From contig NC_135045.1 in the NCBI RefSeq assembly GCF_051020975.1, forward strand, positions 4,590,501 to 4,654,500: 64,000 nucleotides of DNA, given 5' to 3'. This stretch comes from Osmia lignaria lignaria. Lineage: Eukaryota > Arthropoda > Insecta > Hymenoptera > Megachilidae. This document shows, one piece after another, positions 34,803-46,999 of the stretch. The position numbers and the translations under genes are program-made. The notes below the pieces were generated by a model. The model had not been told where the DNA came from. It made no database searches and saw nothing but the letters and a program-made list of their open reading frames with translations. Position 1 is the stretch's first letter, and each line of letters begins with the position of its first letter.

Positions 34803-35366
34803 TCAGACGTGGATCAGTCTGGAAATAGGAATCGTTCCAGGATCAGGCTCGTTCAGAATTGGCCTGAAGGCTTTCTGCTTGATGTATGATCGGCGCAGAA
34901 ATGGCTGTCGTCGCGAGGCCGTATCCCGATAAATCTCTTGACTTTTTATCCGCGGACGGACTTGTCGTTCGCGTATAAATGTATCGTTTTCATCAATATT
35001 TATGCAGGGGAGGGAGGAAGGGTAGACCAATTGGACCGAAGTTCTGTTAGCCTGGTGGAACGGAACGTCGTCGTTGGGCTGTTGTAATACCACGACGACT
35101 TTACTCCCATCGGCATTGATTCTCCCTTCGATAATAAAGATATCCATTATATCTGCCGGCTTCTTCTTCCACGACCAAACATTTCGTTTTGTCCGGCATC
35201 GATGCTTCTCTTGTCTTCCGTTCTTTGCGAATTCTACCACCCTTTCAACGCACTCTGATTCTCTGCTACGATGAATATATGCATCGTACGTTCTGATGGA
35301 CATACGTGCACGCATACTGTTAATTGCACGAACGTCATCAGGTTTTGCATACTGTGGGCTGATCAT
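34803..35366 (-). CDS. Hypothetical protein, 187 aa (orphan candidate)
   Basis: Not recognised. ATG at 35364-35366, TGA at 34803-34805, one uninterrupted frame that stays open upstream for about 30 codons before running into AT-rich degenerate repeats. Codons show the purine-first bias of real coding DNA, and composition is balanced rather than low-complexity. The product is basic (many Arg/Lys) with a mixed centre (PADIMDIFIIEGRINADGS, then VVVVLQQPND) and has no signal peptide or membrane segment. An acceptor-like CCCATCAG lies just before the ATG, so it may be the last exon of a longer gene. It stands alone in an otherwise gene-poor region. It could be a lineage-restricted protein, or a chance frame in a GC islet. 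Confidence 0.45.
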   Translation of the reverse strand: MISPQYAKPDDVRAINSMRARMSIRTYDAYIHRSRESECVERVVEFAKNGRQEKHRCRTKRNVWSWKKKPADIMDIFIIEGRINADGSKVVVVLQQPNDDVPFHQANRTSVQLVYPSSLPCINIDENDTFIRERQVRPRIKSQEIYRDTASRRQPFLRRSYIKQKAFRPILNEPDPGTIPISRLIHV

Positions 35367-35450
35367 TTGGGACACTGATGGGCAACTGTGCTCGCGAAGG
35401 TGCACGAACCGGCGAGTGTTGTACAGTTTCGAGGAGAGATGGGTAGTCAA

Positions 35451-38400
35451 TTTCTTAATTTGTAAATTTGAAAATTTTTAAGTTTCTAAATGTGAATGTT
35501 TGGAAATATGAAAATCTGAAATTTCTAAATCTCTAAATCTTTAAATTTCCAAATTAAAAAATTTGAAAGTCTAATAATTCCTAATTTCTTAATTTTAAAA
35601 CCGGGTGTGCCATTATTCAAGTGTAAACTCAGAAAAATTATATTAAATATTTATTACATTGATATTTTCAAAATGAAGATTTTGAAAATGATCACTTTTC
35701 AAGCCCTAGCATAATGCATAGTAATTATTGATTATCGAAGCTAGGATGTCTTAACAAATTTCTTCGATAATCAAAAAGTATTGGAATTCTCTATAGATTG
35801 ACCCTGGGAATGAGACTTCCCTGTCCCGAGTAATTCAATTTCAATTAAATTTAAGTGTCTCGGAATGTTCAATAGGGAAACATCAATCTTAATTCAAAAG
35901 ACAGTGTGAAGAGGTGCATACATGTATACGGTGAACGCTTTAATTTCACTTTGATTACTCGTATAGAAAACAGCAGCTTTATACTAGCTGCTGCAAATTC
36001 TCCCATACCGATATGGAACGTAATTAGTATAGTTACAGTATTATATGTAACAAAGACGTATTCTGGTGTGTAACAGGAACAGTAATCAGTATTGTGTGCT
36101 ATTTCTATTATCTTCGATTCATAGGTTGATTTCATGATTTGATGAATTGATACTGATTGAAATAATTAATATTTAAAAATATGCCTAATTATATGCCTGT
36201 TGAAAAAAGAATTGTTTGCAAGAGTTTTAGTGAATTTGGAGATGCCCTTTAAAAAGGGGCACAAGGCGAATGGACAGACTCGTTGAAGGGAGAAGAAAGT
36301 TGCACGGTTGTTGAAAAGAACGTCGGTGAGGGGTTTTCATTTTTCTTTACCGTCTCGTCGCCACGTTGTTTCTTGGAATTTTATTTCCAACTCTCCTTTC
36401 ATTCACACCACTATCTCCCGCTGGTACATAATGCTGCTGGAATTAGAAGATAATAATATAGGAGCCTAACCACTCTCGGCACCCCGAACGGTGATTGCAC
36501 ACGATTTGAAGGAAGGGGTGAGGTTCGTTTGTTCGTGGTTGATTTTCTTGGTTGGTCGCCGGTCTTCATCATTATCGTCGCGTCTCAGTTCGACTTTATT
36601 TCACTTTTTTTCCTTTATTTCGAGCTCTAGTCACGCGCTTTGGGGTGCGGTTTCGTGTCTCGTGTGTAGAAGGCCGTCGTCACGGTAGTTTTTCAGACGA
36701 TTCGCTATACACATGCGGATGATTGGGCCCGTTTCATTGCATTTTATTTGTCGCTTCATCACGATAGAAATAAGAGACGAGACACGATTGTGTGTCGTCT
36801 ACATTGATCAAAGACTTTTTATAAGGACAATCGTACAGTATAGGAAATAATTTTTATTTTTTACTTTATCTCTAAATAAAGTGTCACGTCTTCAAATTAA
36901 AATTAAAAGAAATTGTTTGAAATTATAGCTTGAAAATCAATTTTCAATGAAGCTCTTGGGATTAATGAGTTAATTTAATCGAAAGCCGATGTGAAACGAG
37001 AACCATGATCGAAGTTTGCGTAAGCATTAGATTATAATAGAGATTTGAAATTTGTTCGTTTTTCCTGCCGAATCACTAAGGAAAAGATGCTATTAATGTA
37101 GATTCACAACAGTTATATTACAAGAATTCTAAATTACTACTTTCTATACGTTCAATTTTTTTCTTTATTATGCACAATATAATTTTATTAGATTGAAAGT
37201 TCTAAAACTCGATTCTTTCATTAAAGTTTCAATTATGAGTCTTTCAAATACAGTTTGATAGAGTAATTTCCATAAAGAAGAATTATTATGTTCCATAACA
37301 ATCACAATTTCATAGTATAAATTAGTTACTTGCAAGTTTAATATTGTAGTAGAATTATTTCTCCATTTTAAAAGTAGTTTATCGTAAATTGTAATGAGTT
37401 CATCACCCTAACAGTTACAAGGTAACCGTTTCGGTGGAGAACAATTTACTTTGCTGTACATGTTATTTTCTTCGATGCAAAACACGTGTAACGGTATGTG
37501 AAATGATAATAATCAAGGGAATCATGTTTTTGGCTCGTAGTTCTTCCGTATTATGGAAAACAAGTGAAGGATATTTAAAGTAGTAGCTGAGATGGGCCTG
37601 AACCACTCAAAAGACGAATTGATCCTCTTAAAGAATTAAATATAAAAATTGTTATTTTTTAAATTATTCAATTCACATATTTTAACCGTAACTTTAATTA
37701 GAAAATTTTTAATTTAATTCTGATCCACCATCAAAAGAGTTTGGTATTGTTGCAGTAAGTCAGGTTAGGTTACCTGCCCTCATATGACCCCTGTAAGCTG
37801 GAAACGCGTTGCAAAGTCGCAGTTTCTCGATTTGTAGTTACCCACCATAAGTCATCAGAACAATGCTTTAACGACCATATACGTATTATTTCGCTCCACC
37901 TCCGTATTCGAAGGATGATCTATACGTTCGAATAGGCTGGTCTCTACTTATTACATTGTTGAGCAGATATACAATGTTGCCAGGGAATTACGTGCTTTTT
38001 AAGTATCACCTCGATAAATCTTTCATTTCAGAATAATAGCGAGAACTTAAATTTGACTATCTGAACTGATTATTTACTGGATGTTCGAATAGTCGAATGA
38101 TTTGTATCATATTTACAATTGAATTTTATGAGAAATGATAATTTATTGAATATTGCATGTTTGAATCTTTATTGTTTTCCTAATTTCTCCAAATTACCAA
38201 ATTGCATTTTGATTAAAATAAATAAAAATTTTCTCTTAGCTTTGAATTCTATATAACAATTTCAAAATTATTTGAAAAGAAATATAAGAAAATATAATAT
38301 GATAAATGTTGTAAGTAGAGGCTTAAATTATCAAAATATTAAGAGTGATTTAATTTTCTGCCAAATATTTTCAATTTCATTTGTTATAATATCAAAGCAA

Positions 38401-40943
38401 TGTTTCATGAAACGTCATCGTGTAATGACTCATTCACGAATTTATTAACATTTCTCGCAATGACTCGCAAATTCTAGTTTGCATTTGAAGCTAACAGCAT
38501 CGGGATTATTGAAAAATTAGTATACCACTAGTGGAGAATAACACGAGTGATTATTCGATACAATACGGTACACCGAGTAACAGTAAATGATTTTTCCTTT
38601 CGTAGAAAATGCCTTCTTATCGTGTTCGGTGGTTTCGTGTATAGTTTGGAATGTTGCGAGCCGGAATTGGCGTTTGTAAAAGTAACAGGAAACATGTCCG
38701 GGTTCAAACAGCCATATTTCACCTGGTGAACTCTTGTAAGAGAGGAGAAACGCTTTAAAGATACGTAAACTTGTCCTTTTACAAGGTTCTTTATATTTTC
38801 TTTACATCTTTCAATGGATGTAGAAAATAACGATGTAAGAGTAAACAGTTTAAAAAAAAGTTAATATAAAATAAAATTTTTGAAGAACTTGAGAAATTAA
38901 AGAAATTGAATTTTTATATTTTGCCAAATTATAAATGAATTGCATATTTTAAAATGCAGATATAAGCTAAAATATACTAAATATTATAATATTTAATAAC
39001 GTAAGAAGACAGAAGGCACTAGTTGGAGGGTGCGTTTTCATAGTAACTCCTTCGAGACGAGTAGAAAAATGACGATGACGTCGAGGCAGACGAATTTCGG
39101 GTGAGATCGACCAGTTCGAGGAACACATGTGCCGTGTAGTAATGATCATTACCGTGTAATGACCGGACGAATCGATTGGCTTCGATCAGTCCTGCAACTT
39201 AGTGGTTCCCAACTTTGTTAAATTATTTGATGACATAAAAGTACAATAAAATATCACCTATGTCGCATCAATTTAAACCTCATAGTTTAAACAAAATAAC
39301 TGCTCAAACATTTAATTAATATTTCATTAGTATAGCAGAATTTTTATTTTTCAAAATCACCCGTCTATTATAATACATCTTAAAGTTTGTATTAATAATT
39401 TTCGTTCGTTTGATAAATGTACATCAGTTAAAGTGAATAGTTGATGATTCGGGTTGAAAATCACTGAGAAAAACGGCGACGTGACCGGTACGCGTAAAGT
39501 TCGCACCTTAGGAAAGTGGCATGGTGTGTTGTTTCGCCCTACCGCGCAACACCGCTCGTTAAACGAATTAAGTAGTTACGCTTTGTTTAATCGGGGCCAC
39601 GGAGGCCTGAATTAAGTTGTTATCGCGAATTAGCTGATTATACGAAGCGCTACGAGGTGTCGAGTTGATTTGTTGTTGCGAAATATGGCATGAGGTTTGT
39701 TTATGCCCGCCACGCCCTACCACCCCTTTTGCCGACCTTTCAGCTCGTTTACGGCTGACCTTAAATGAGCTCCAGCAGACCGTTCGATCCATGGATCCAT
39801 CCCGCGGTTCTCTCTTTGCTCTGCTTACCTCACCATCCACGGATCCACCCCTTTCACTCACTCTCCTAACGAGCGGAATGGATAATGATTGTCTATAATG
39901 CTTTGATAACACTCCACGTGGTACGATATATCACTAATGGTAGGAGACGTTCGGTTAACCATAATGCAATGCTTTTTTTTTTTTTTTACTGAAACATGAT
40001 GCATTTTTTACAGGGGGGTTAAACTAATATTGACTGTAGCGCACGGTGCACTTCTCTGGGGGAAAAAAATCGTTCTTTTTTTCATTCTGAATAACATGGG
40101 GTGCAGGAAAAAGTGATAAGTGGTGAATTATGCTCAACTTGTTGTTTTTTATTTTGAATGAGTAACATGAGGAAGAGGAAAGAGCAATAATTGGTGAATT
40201 ATGGCAAAAAGTATTTTGTTTCACATTTTTCGTAACAAATTGCAGAGGTTCATTTTTTTTAAAGAGAAATATAATAAAAATAATGGTAACAGTAGAGGAT
40301 ACATATTGGAATTTCATGTTAAGATAGATAGAAGAGAGGAAGTAAAGTGAAGGTCATCGACGTGTCGTCTCGAAGAGTGGTAAAAGGGTTCTTGGCCATT
40401 TTCCACGAAAATTATAGCCATCTATTCGCGTAATCTCCTTTATAGCCGCGTTGCATCAAATTATAACTGCAACGGCGCGCGCTTCCAGTATCGTCTTTTC
40501 TTCTTCTCTCCTCGTCGTCTTCTTTTCCTCGTGGTGGCTGAGTCGGTCGTTTTATGCTTTTTTCGTCCCCTCGTATAGGTACGCGTCCTCGAAGCCTCGT
40601 AAAACGGCACATTCCGCCAATCATCGCGGCACGTCGCCCGGACATGTAACCTCTTGACCCTGAGCCACGACCTAGCTTAACTTAACCCCTAATTCTATCG
40701 CGAGATCCACGTGGACACAACGATAAACCGATAAGTCATCAATATCGACGGACTTGCATAGAAGTTCGCTACATCATCCAGAAATTATGTGTAGGTATAC
40801 ACTGTGTAGGACGATTGCGTTATTTGTAAACTTTCGCATTTTTCTTTTAAAATAATTCAATATTGTTTGGTAATAGTTATTGATGGGATTGGATCTTTTT
40901 TTAGGCTGGGACATATTTTCCATTTTGAAAGATTTTATAAAGG
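35451..40943. other. Gene-poor stretch with degenerate A/T word repeats
   Basis: It starts with about 140 bp of diverged repeats of a TTTNAAATTTCTAAAT-type word (35460-35600). It also holds a GC-richer segment at about 36480-36800 with poly-pyrimidine runs, a MITE arm (39222-39345), and a CpG islet at 40440-40660. Open frames here (for example 39568-39912) are unremarkable. No gene is supported. Confidence 0.4.
39222..39345 (+). mobile_element. Solo arm of a dispersed inverted-repeat element
   Basis: It starts TTTGATGACATAAAAGTA and continues with ATCAATTTAAA and CATAGTTTAAACAAAATAACTG blocks, in the same order as the left arm of the complete copy at 45142-45452. Only one arm is recognisable. 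It is preceded by AGTGGTTCCCAACTTT, a word common at ends of hAT-like elements. Confidence 0.45.
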
Positions 40944-41226
40944 TAGTTTAGAATGTTGGAAGCTTAGAATTTTGAGAGCTTAGAATTTTGGAAGCTTAGA
41001 ATTTTGGAAGTTTAGAATTTTGGAAGCTTAAAATTTTGGGAGCTTAGAATTTTGGAAGTTTAAAATTTTGGGAGCTTAGAATTTTGGGAACTTAGAATTT
41101 TGGGAACTTAGAATTTTGGGAACTTAGAATTTTGGAAGCTTAGAATTTTGGGAGCTTAGAATTTTGGAAACTTAAAATTTTGGGAGCTTAGAATTTTGGA
41201 AGTTTAGAATTTTGGAAATTTAACAT
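40944..41226 (+). repeat. 16-bp tandem repeat (minisatellite), about 17-18 copies
   Basis: Unit AGCTTAGAATTTTGGG with variants GAACTTAGAATTTTGG, AAGTTTAGAATTTTGG and AGCTTAAAATTTTGGG, repeating with little length change over about 283 bp. Copies differ by one to three bases, and variants are interleaved rather than in blocks. Degenerate relatives of the same A/T words appear at 35460-35600, 45900-45950 and 49640-49820. Confidence 0.9.
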
Positions 41227-43482
41227 TTTTAATTTTAGAACCTTAGGATCTTGAAACTTTTAAATTCTTTTATTTCAGAACCTTGGAATCTTCGAATTGT
41301 CTCGTTAAAATGTCTTTTTTGTAACAAACGTTTGAGAGCTCCTGACAGTAGACAATAAGCCTTTTGGCCGTTGCTCGTTACGGGCTAAAATGTTTGAACG
41401 GTAATAAAAATGTCTTCGACCCACCCTCTCGGATCTCCTCGAAAACGTTCCTGGACGTTCTTCAACTCGGAATCTCGGGGATAGAAAAAGCCGCGATGGC
41501 ACCGGGTGGACGTGCCAACCTGTAATTGTTCTCCGATGTAATTGCCCCCTTTGCTTCTCTTTCGTTCGTGTTGGAAGAGCTGGAAATCTGTGCACCGTCT
41601 CTGCACTGGCAGAATTCTTAGGAGCCGATTTCGAAACAGGACGTTTACTGCGAGTCGAGTCGCTTCACCATTATCGAATCAGGAATTGTTGTTTAACAGC
41701 GATCGTCTACCTGTGGCACTGTAATTAACATCGCCTTCAATTTTTGACATTTTAACTAGCAAATTTTCACGCGATTTCGTTACTTTGTGGTATAATTTTA
41801 GTCAGTCGTTGACCAGCAATCATCAGCTATATTCTATTTAATATAATGGAATAATTAATACAGGTAGAAGGAAAAGGAATATAAATTTGGAGAAGTTTAC
41901 AAATTGTCTTGAAGAGCCCTATAATACACTGTTGAAAATTATTTCTTAAAATTATTTAAGTCCCAGAAATTGGGACTTAATAATTAAACAGTATTGCATT
42001 CTAATTATTTGAAAAAATTATTTATTGCTATTATTTGTTTTTAATGATTTTGGTAATCAGAAATTACTTTTTTTGCACCTTTCACTTAAAGATTAAATTA
42101 AAATTTGTTCCACCTGCAAATTAATTGTGTACACTTAATTATTGAAGTAATTTTCAACTTATTTATGAACCAACCCAATAAGTCTTGAAGGATCCTATAA
42201 TATGCTTCCCATCCACTTCCTCAACTGATCCTTTTCGCTCCGTCTTTCATCAAGTTGTCCAAAAACGATATGTCCCGTTCGTGTGAATAGACGAATAAAA
42301 AAAGCGCAGATTCTGTGGATGGTCGATCGTGGGTCAGTCTCGTGGCTGTGGATCCGGAATCAGACGGAAGACGATGTGTCACGTCCACGGATGAGCGACA
42401 ACGACACGCACTGTCTGTTAAAAAGACGAAAGGAAGTAAAACGAAGAAGGCGTGAGACGGTCGAAGAACGAAGGCAAGAGGAAGAAATTCGCTCGGGATG
42501 GAAAGACAGCGAGGGTGAAAAAGAAGAGGGGGCTGAAAACTGAGTAGAAGCGAATCGATGGAGGAAGAGAAGAAGCTGAATCGGGAGAAGAGTTCGATAC
42601 GTTTATGGAGAGGTTCGAATAAGGGCCCGGGAACATAATTATCCGACAAGTCAAGGAACCCAGAGGTACACAACGAGAAGGGAAAGGAGCACGTGTGATA
42701 GAGACGAAAGAAAGAAAGGAGTTGGAAAGAGAATCTTATTCTTTGGTGCTGCTGGAATCCGAAATGTTCGGTGAGCGCATTATCTTCTTGCTGAGGCCAG
42801 TCAGCGCCACTCGCGGATTCCACGATATCGTGGTGTACCACACTTATACGTGTACCTCGTTGCCGTTACAAGTGTGTTACATTGGAGGAATGAAACTGAA
42901 TTAGTATAGGGTCAAAGTAGGCAACAGGTCCAATTTTCGAAAAAGCATCAATTAATTAAAAACAAAAATTTTGATGCTATTACTTTTTGCTGTTCTTTGC
43001 AATTTTTAAAAAGTATTAACTGGTGCAAGATAATATTTAATAATTTGAACAACTCTATAGCGTTTCGTGAAGAACACAAGAAGCAGGAGTTATAAAGCAT
43101 GTCAGCATGGCATCACGCCATATTCCAAGGTACACATAGCCACTGAGTTTTTGCCATGGCCCCTGGCAAGGTGAGAAATTGAAAAGTGGCTGTCCGTTAG
43201 GTAATTAAGATTTCGGCTCTTTGTATCGTGCCTTGCTTCTATATTGTTGGTGCGATCTTTTAAAAACATTGAAAATGCCCTTGGACGAGCTTTTGATCGG
43301 GCACACCGTATAATAACACGTTATTATCTGAAGTGAATTCACTTTAATGTTCATTTTTTTTCCTTTTTTTCAGATGAATCTAACGGATGTTCAGTTACGG
43401 AGATTTTATGGAGAAAATTGAAAATGAGTAAGTGTATTCGAATAAGAGTTTTTTTACTTCTTTTACCTCTTTCTTTTTTTAA
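41227..43482. other. Gene-poor stretch with purine-rich block
   Basis: It includes a CpG islet (41330-41730) and a purine-rich block (about 42420-42740) that keeps frames open on both strands. One plus-strand frame reads as Arg/Glu low complexity and its complement as Phe/Ser/Leu. Neither looks like a real protein. Confidence 0.4.
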
Positions 43483-44545
43483 TTAACACGTTTTGTGCTG
43501 TGCGAAAAAACAAAATAACAGTTTTTAATTACCACCAATCGAGTCAATAAGTTTTTATTATATTTCTGATAACTTTTCAATTCCTCTGCGATAAAATTCA
43601 GCTGATTATAGAAATCCATCCCTCATATTATTAAAAATTATTTTATCTAACGATAAGCACCCCCTAAAAATATCTATATTGAAATTACAAATAATACAAA
43701 TAATTTCCATAGAAATCTGTCATTGTCATCATCAAATTACAAAACACTAAATCAAAGTTAAAAATAAAAATACCTCTCAATGAAACATTTAACAATTTTT
43801 GATTGGTAGTCAAAGTATTTATTAGCAATGTAATAAATCGTATGGGAAAAGGTTAAATAGAGAAATTAGCAAGAAATTGAATAGAGTGGCGAGTTGACCC
43901 GGTGAACGAAACCGAAGGAAAGATATCGCGGAAAGAGTGGCGATTCCGTAGTGGTAACGAGTTGAGATGACCGAGAACATCGGCGGTGCCACTTCAAAGC
44001 GGGAATCCCGCGCAATCAGATTCTCTTGCCCTCCCTGTTCGCTTGAAAAACCGAGCGGAGGGACTACCACCTCTTCTTCGTCTCTTCCTTCTTCTGCCTT
44101 CCCTTTGGGTCTGGCTGTTCGCCAGGATATACCCGAAGGCAGCAGCCACATCGAGTAACGATCATCTAGTGACTGTTGTCCATTTGAAAGATTTTCCAGA
44201 TCCTTAATATGTATTGTCAGCATTATTGAACATTATTTATCGTTATTACTGATAACAAATTATAAGTTAATGGTGGGTGTTAATATTAAAACAAAATATT
44301 ATTGTAACTGCAAGAGCATAAACGCATTGTTATTATTTATAATATTGATGAGGTGGTTTGATAAAAATAAAAAATCTAAAAATAGATTTTACATAAAAAT
44401 AATTAAATATCAGTTTTGCAAGAATGGGGATAAAATAAATATTAACAAATTGCGCTTATGATTAATTTTTCTTAATTAAAATATTATAATTTTCTCAATT
44501 TTTTATTTGGGTCATAGATGAAGCGCACAGTACTAAACGTGTTAA
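43483..44545. mobile_element. Putative non-autonomous piggyBac-like element, 1.06 kb
   Basis: Left end TTAACACGTTTTGTGCTGTG (43483 onward) and right end the inverted CACAGTACTAAACGTGTTAA (ending 44545) match at 20 of 22 positions, and each terminates in TTAA, the piggyBac target. The 1-kb interior has no transposase. It contains a GC-rich segment (about 43870-44160) with a 63-codon plus-strand frame from 43967, different in base composition from the AT-rich flanks. The two ends could alternatively be remnants of separate insertions. Confidence 0.5.
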
Positions 44546-45141
44546 TATTACTTTCACTTAAAAGAAAAGCATACATATCTTATCACTTGAGGTCTTTATT
44601 ATTTGAAATATGTAAACTTGTTTTAAAGTAATAAACTTTGACAATTAGTCACCGCAGGGTAATTAACGCCAAGCCTGATAAACAGGTAAAATTAACTTCT
44701 CCTTTAATTTTGCAATTAGTATAATTTTTTCACTCACCATATTGCTGATAACTGTCATCTTTTACGTTATCATCATCGATTCGCGTAACTGTAAACACGG
44801 AACAACGTTATTAGCGATATTATCGCGATACAAACGCTTTAGACGTGCTTTTTTTTCATTGATTACTCACCTGGTATGAACGTTTAGGAAAATATCCCCT
44901 TAGACAGTTACGAGTAATTATAGCCGTATAAAATATTACATCCATATTAATACGGAGCGAAGTGCTTCCATATAATTGAAAGCCTTTATGCGTTGACGTC
45001 GTAAATTCATATTTTAATATCTTTCCTTTTCTTATGAATTTAATTCCACGTATTTATGGCTTTGATAAATACCCAACAGTTTTCTTCCATGTTTTTTATA
45101 GGTCGTTCTATATGAAATGATGGATTTTGAAATCTATAAAC

Positions 45142-45452
45142 TCTGACATAATTTCATGACATAAAAGTATTAGGAAATATCACTTATGATACATCAATTT
45201 AAAGCTCCAAGTTTCATAAAAATCACTGTATAAACGTTTGATCAATATTCTTAATACAAAATGGCTGGCTGCCAATTATAGTAAATAACGACCGACTTAG
45301 ATATGTATAAATTTTCAATTAAAAAATTATCCAATTTGTATTAAGAATATTAATGAAATGTTTATATAGTTATTTTTATAGAATCTTAAACCATAATTTG
45401 ATTTACTTAAGTGCCATTTTGCGATAATTTTATGTCATCAAATTATGTCAGA
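45142..45452. mobile_element. Long-arm inverted-repeat element (MITE), 311 bp
   Basis: Left arm 45142-45263 and right arm 45331-45452 are inverted copies of about 122 bp with a 67-bp loop. Outer ends are TCTGACATAATTT-ATGACATAAAA and inner ends ATATTCTTAATACAAA. Arms are diverged but align along their full length. Related arms occur at 39222-39345 and about 60948-61170. No clear target-site duplication and no coding sequence. Confidence 0.7.
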
Positions 45453-46744
45453 CTTTTATCTTTCCAAATTTGCCATTTGATATGCAACAATCTAATATTT
45501 TTTCTATTGTCGTTCCGTTAGAAACCGATCGGTGACAAATGACTTGAAAAGCAATCGACTTTGCAAAGTGAATGCTCGCAAAATTTCAAAAAGAAAACTC
45601 GTAGTAAATCTGTTAGGGCTATAAACGTGACTCGTATATACACGCTTGTTATACCTATCTATAAATTCATTTTAAATTGTTGGATTTATACGCAGATCAC
45701 CGTTTTGTACTTACCTAAGAAAGATTTCGACCGACTGTTTCGGACGACAGCGTTGATTAATTGTGCTATTAAACTACGGGCTGAGAAGAAATCCCGTTTG
45801 AATGACTCTGCTAGTCTTATCTTTAGCACACAATGGTTATTTTTCCATAAATTTGGTTATTAGGGAAAAAGTCATTGATTTTTGTATTGGAAATATGAAA
45901 TTTTATTTTCAAATTCTGGAATTTTGGAATTTTAGAAACGTAAAGTTTTATAATACAATGATGAGGGGACTAGACCCACTCTGGCTCCTATTTTATTAAT
46001 TTTACCAATGTTTGTCATTTAACCCTCCGGCAGAGGACCATGGGAAGAGCCCCGATTTTAATTTAATTTTGTATTTTATATTATTTCCATTTTTCAAATT
46101 TTACACTGTTCCATATTTCAAAAAATATATAGCATGCAGCTTTGAGTATTAATAAGATAAAAATGAAACTCTCCTTTCTAAAGTAGGATCGTGAAAGTTA
46201 CTGGTAATTTGACTTACATCGCTCCCATTTTTAGATGCTCCCAAGATTTTCACGTTTCCAAGATAATTGCGTTGATCACTTTATAAAAGATTCACCCCGT
46301 ATATCCTGGTGATACCGAAACAGTTAAAGATCCTATCAGCTAACGTGTATCGCAGAATCGCGAACGTATCCACACATCGTAACATACGCATACGATATAC
46401 AGGGTGTCTTATATAATATAAATTGAAGCCCTCATTATTAAAAACATAGGAATAGTTAATTTTCAAATTCCTAATTTCAATCTGTCTATCTTAATTAGCT
46501 ATCTTAATTATTAATGTAACTGATTAATTTTCAAGTTCCAGTTTTCTGCTTTGCGTTATTAATGTGTTATTCTAAATAATATTTTTTTACTATTTTCTTT
46601 TGATTATTTGAATAATGTCTAATTTGCAATATCGAGTTCTACTATTTGACAGTGAATTTTCTCCAAAACAAAGCCCCATATGAGAAAATATCACTCCACA
46701 TTTTTAGTTGAAATTTTCATGAAAAATTAAAAATTCTAATTTAC

Positions 46745-46964
46745 CTGGATGTAACATAATTTACACGACACCAAGTATATAGGATAAAAAGATATCTTTC
46801 GTTATCTCGCACCTCGTACGAGACGAAGATCCTTAGCGTCGATATGATAGTTACTAGCCGTAATTGGTTGAGGTCTTGTTTCTCGATGATTCTCACTGAT
46901 CTCTCCACCATTTCGTCGGCTTTCCTCTTGGCAAGATTGCATCGACGGTTTAACTTAAACGTAG
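46745..46964 (-). other. Candidate internal exon, unknown product
   Basis: Bounded by a good acceptor (GCACTTTGTCTCTAG) and a donor (CCAG|GTAAAT), with one frame open across all 220 nt. It would encode about 72 residues rich in Arg, Lys and hydrophobics (for example KRKADEMVERSVRIIEKQDL). Composition is protein-like, but no partner exons were found and no family is recognised. It could be an exon of a non-coding RNA or chance. Confidence 0.22.
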
Positions 46965-46999
46965 CTAGAGACAAAGTGCAACTTTGATAAAATTATGTA

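Noticed and set aside
42221..42841. 206-codon minus-strand frame
   Set aside because: It is the complement of a purine-rich block, giving a Phe/Ser/Leu-rich peptide without domains.
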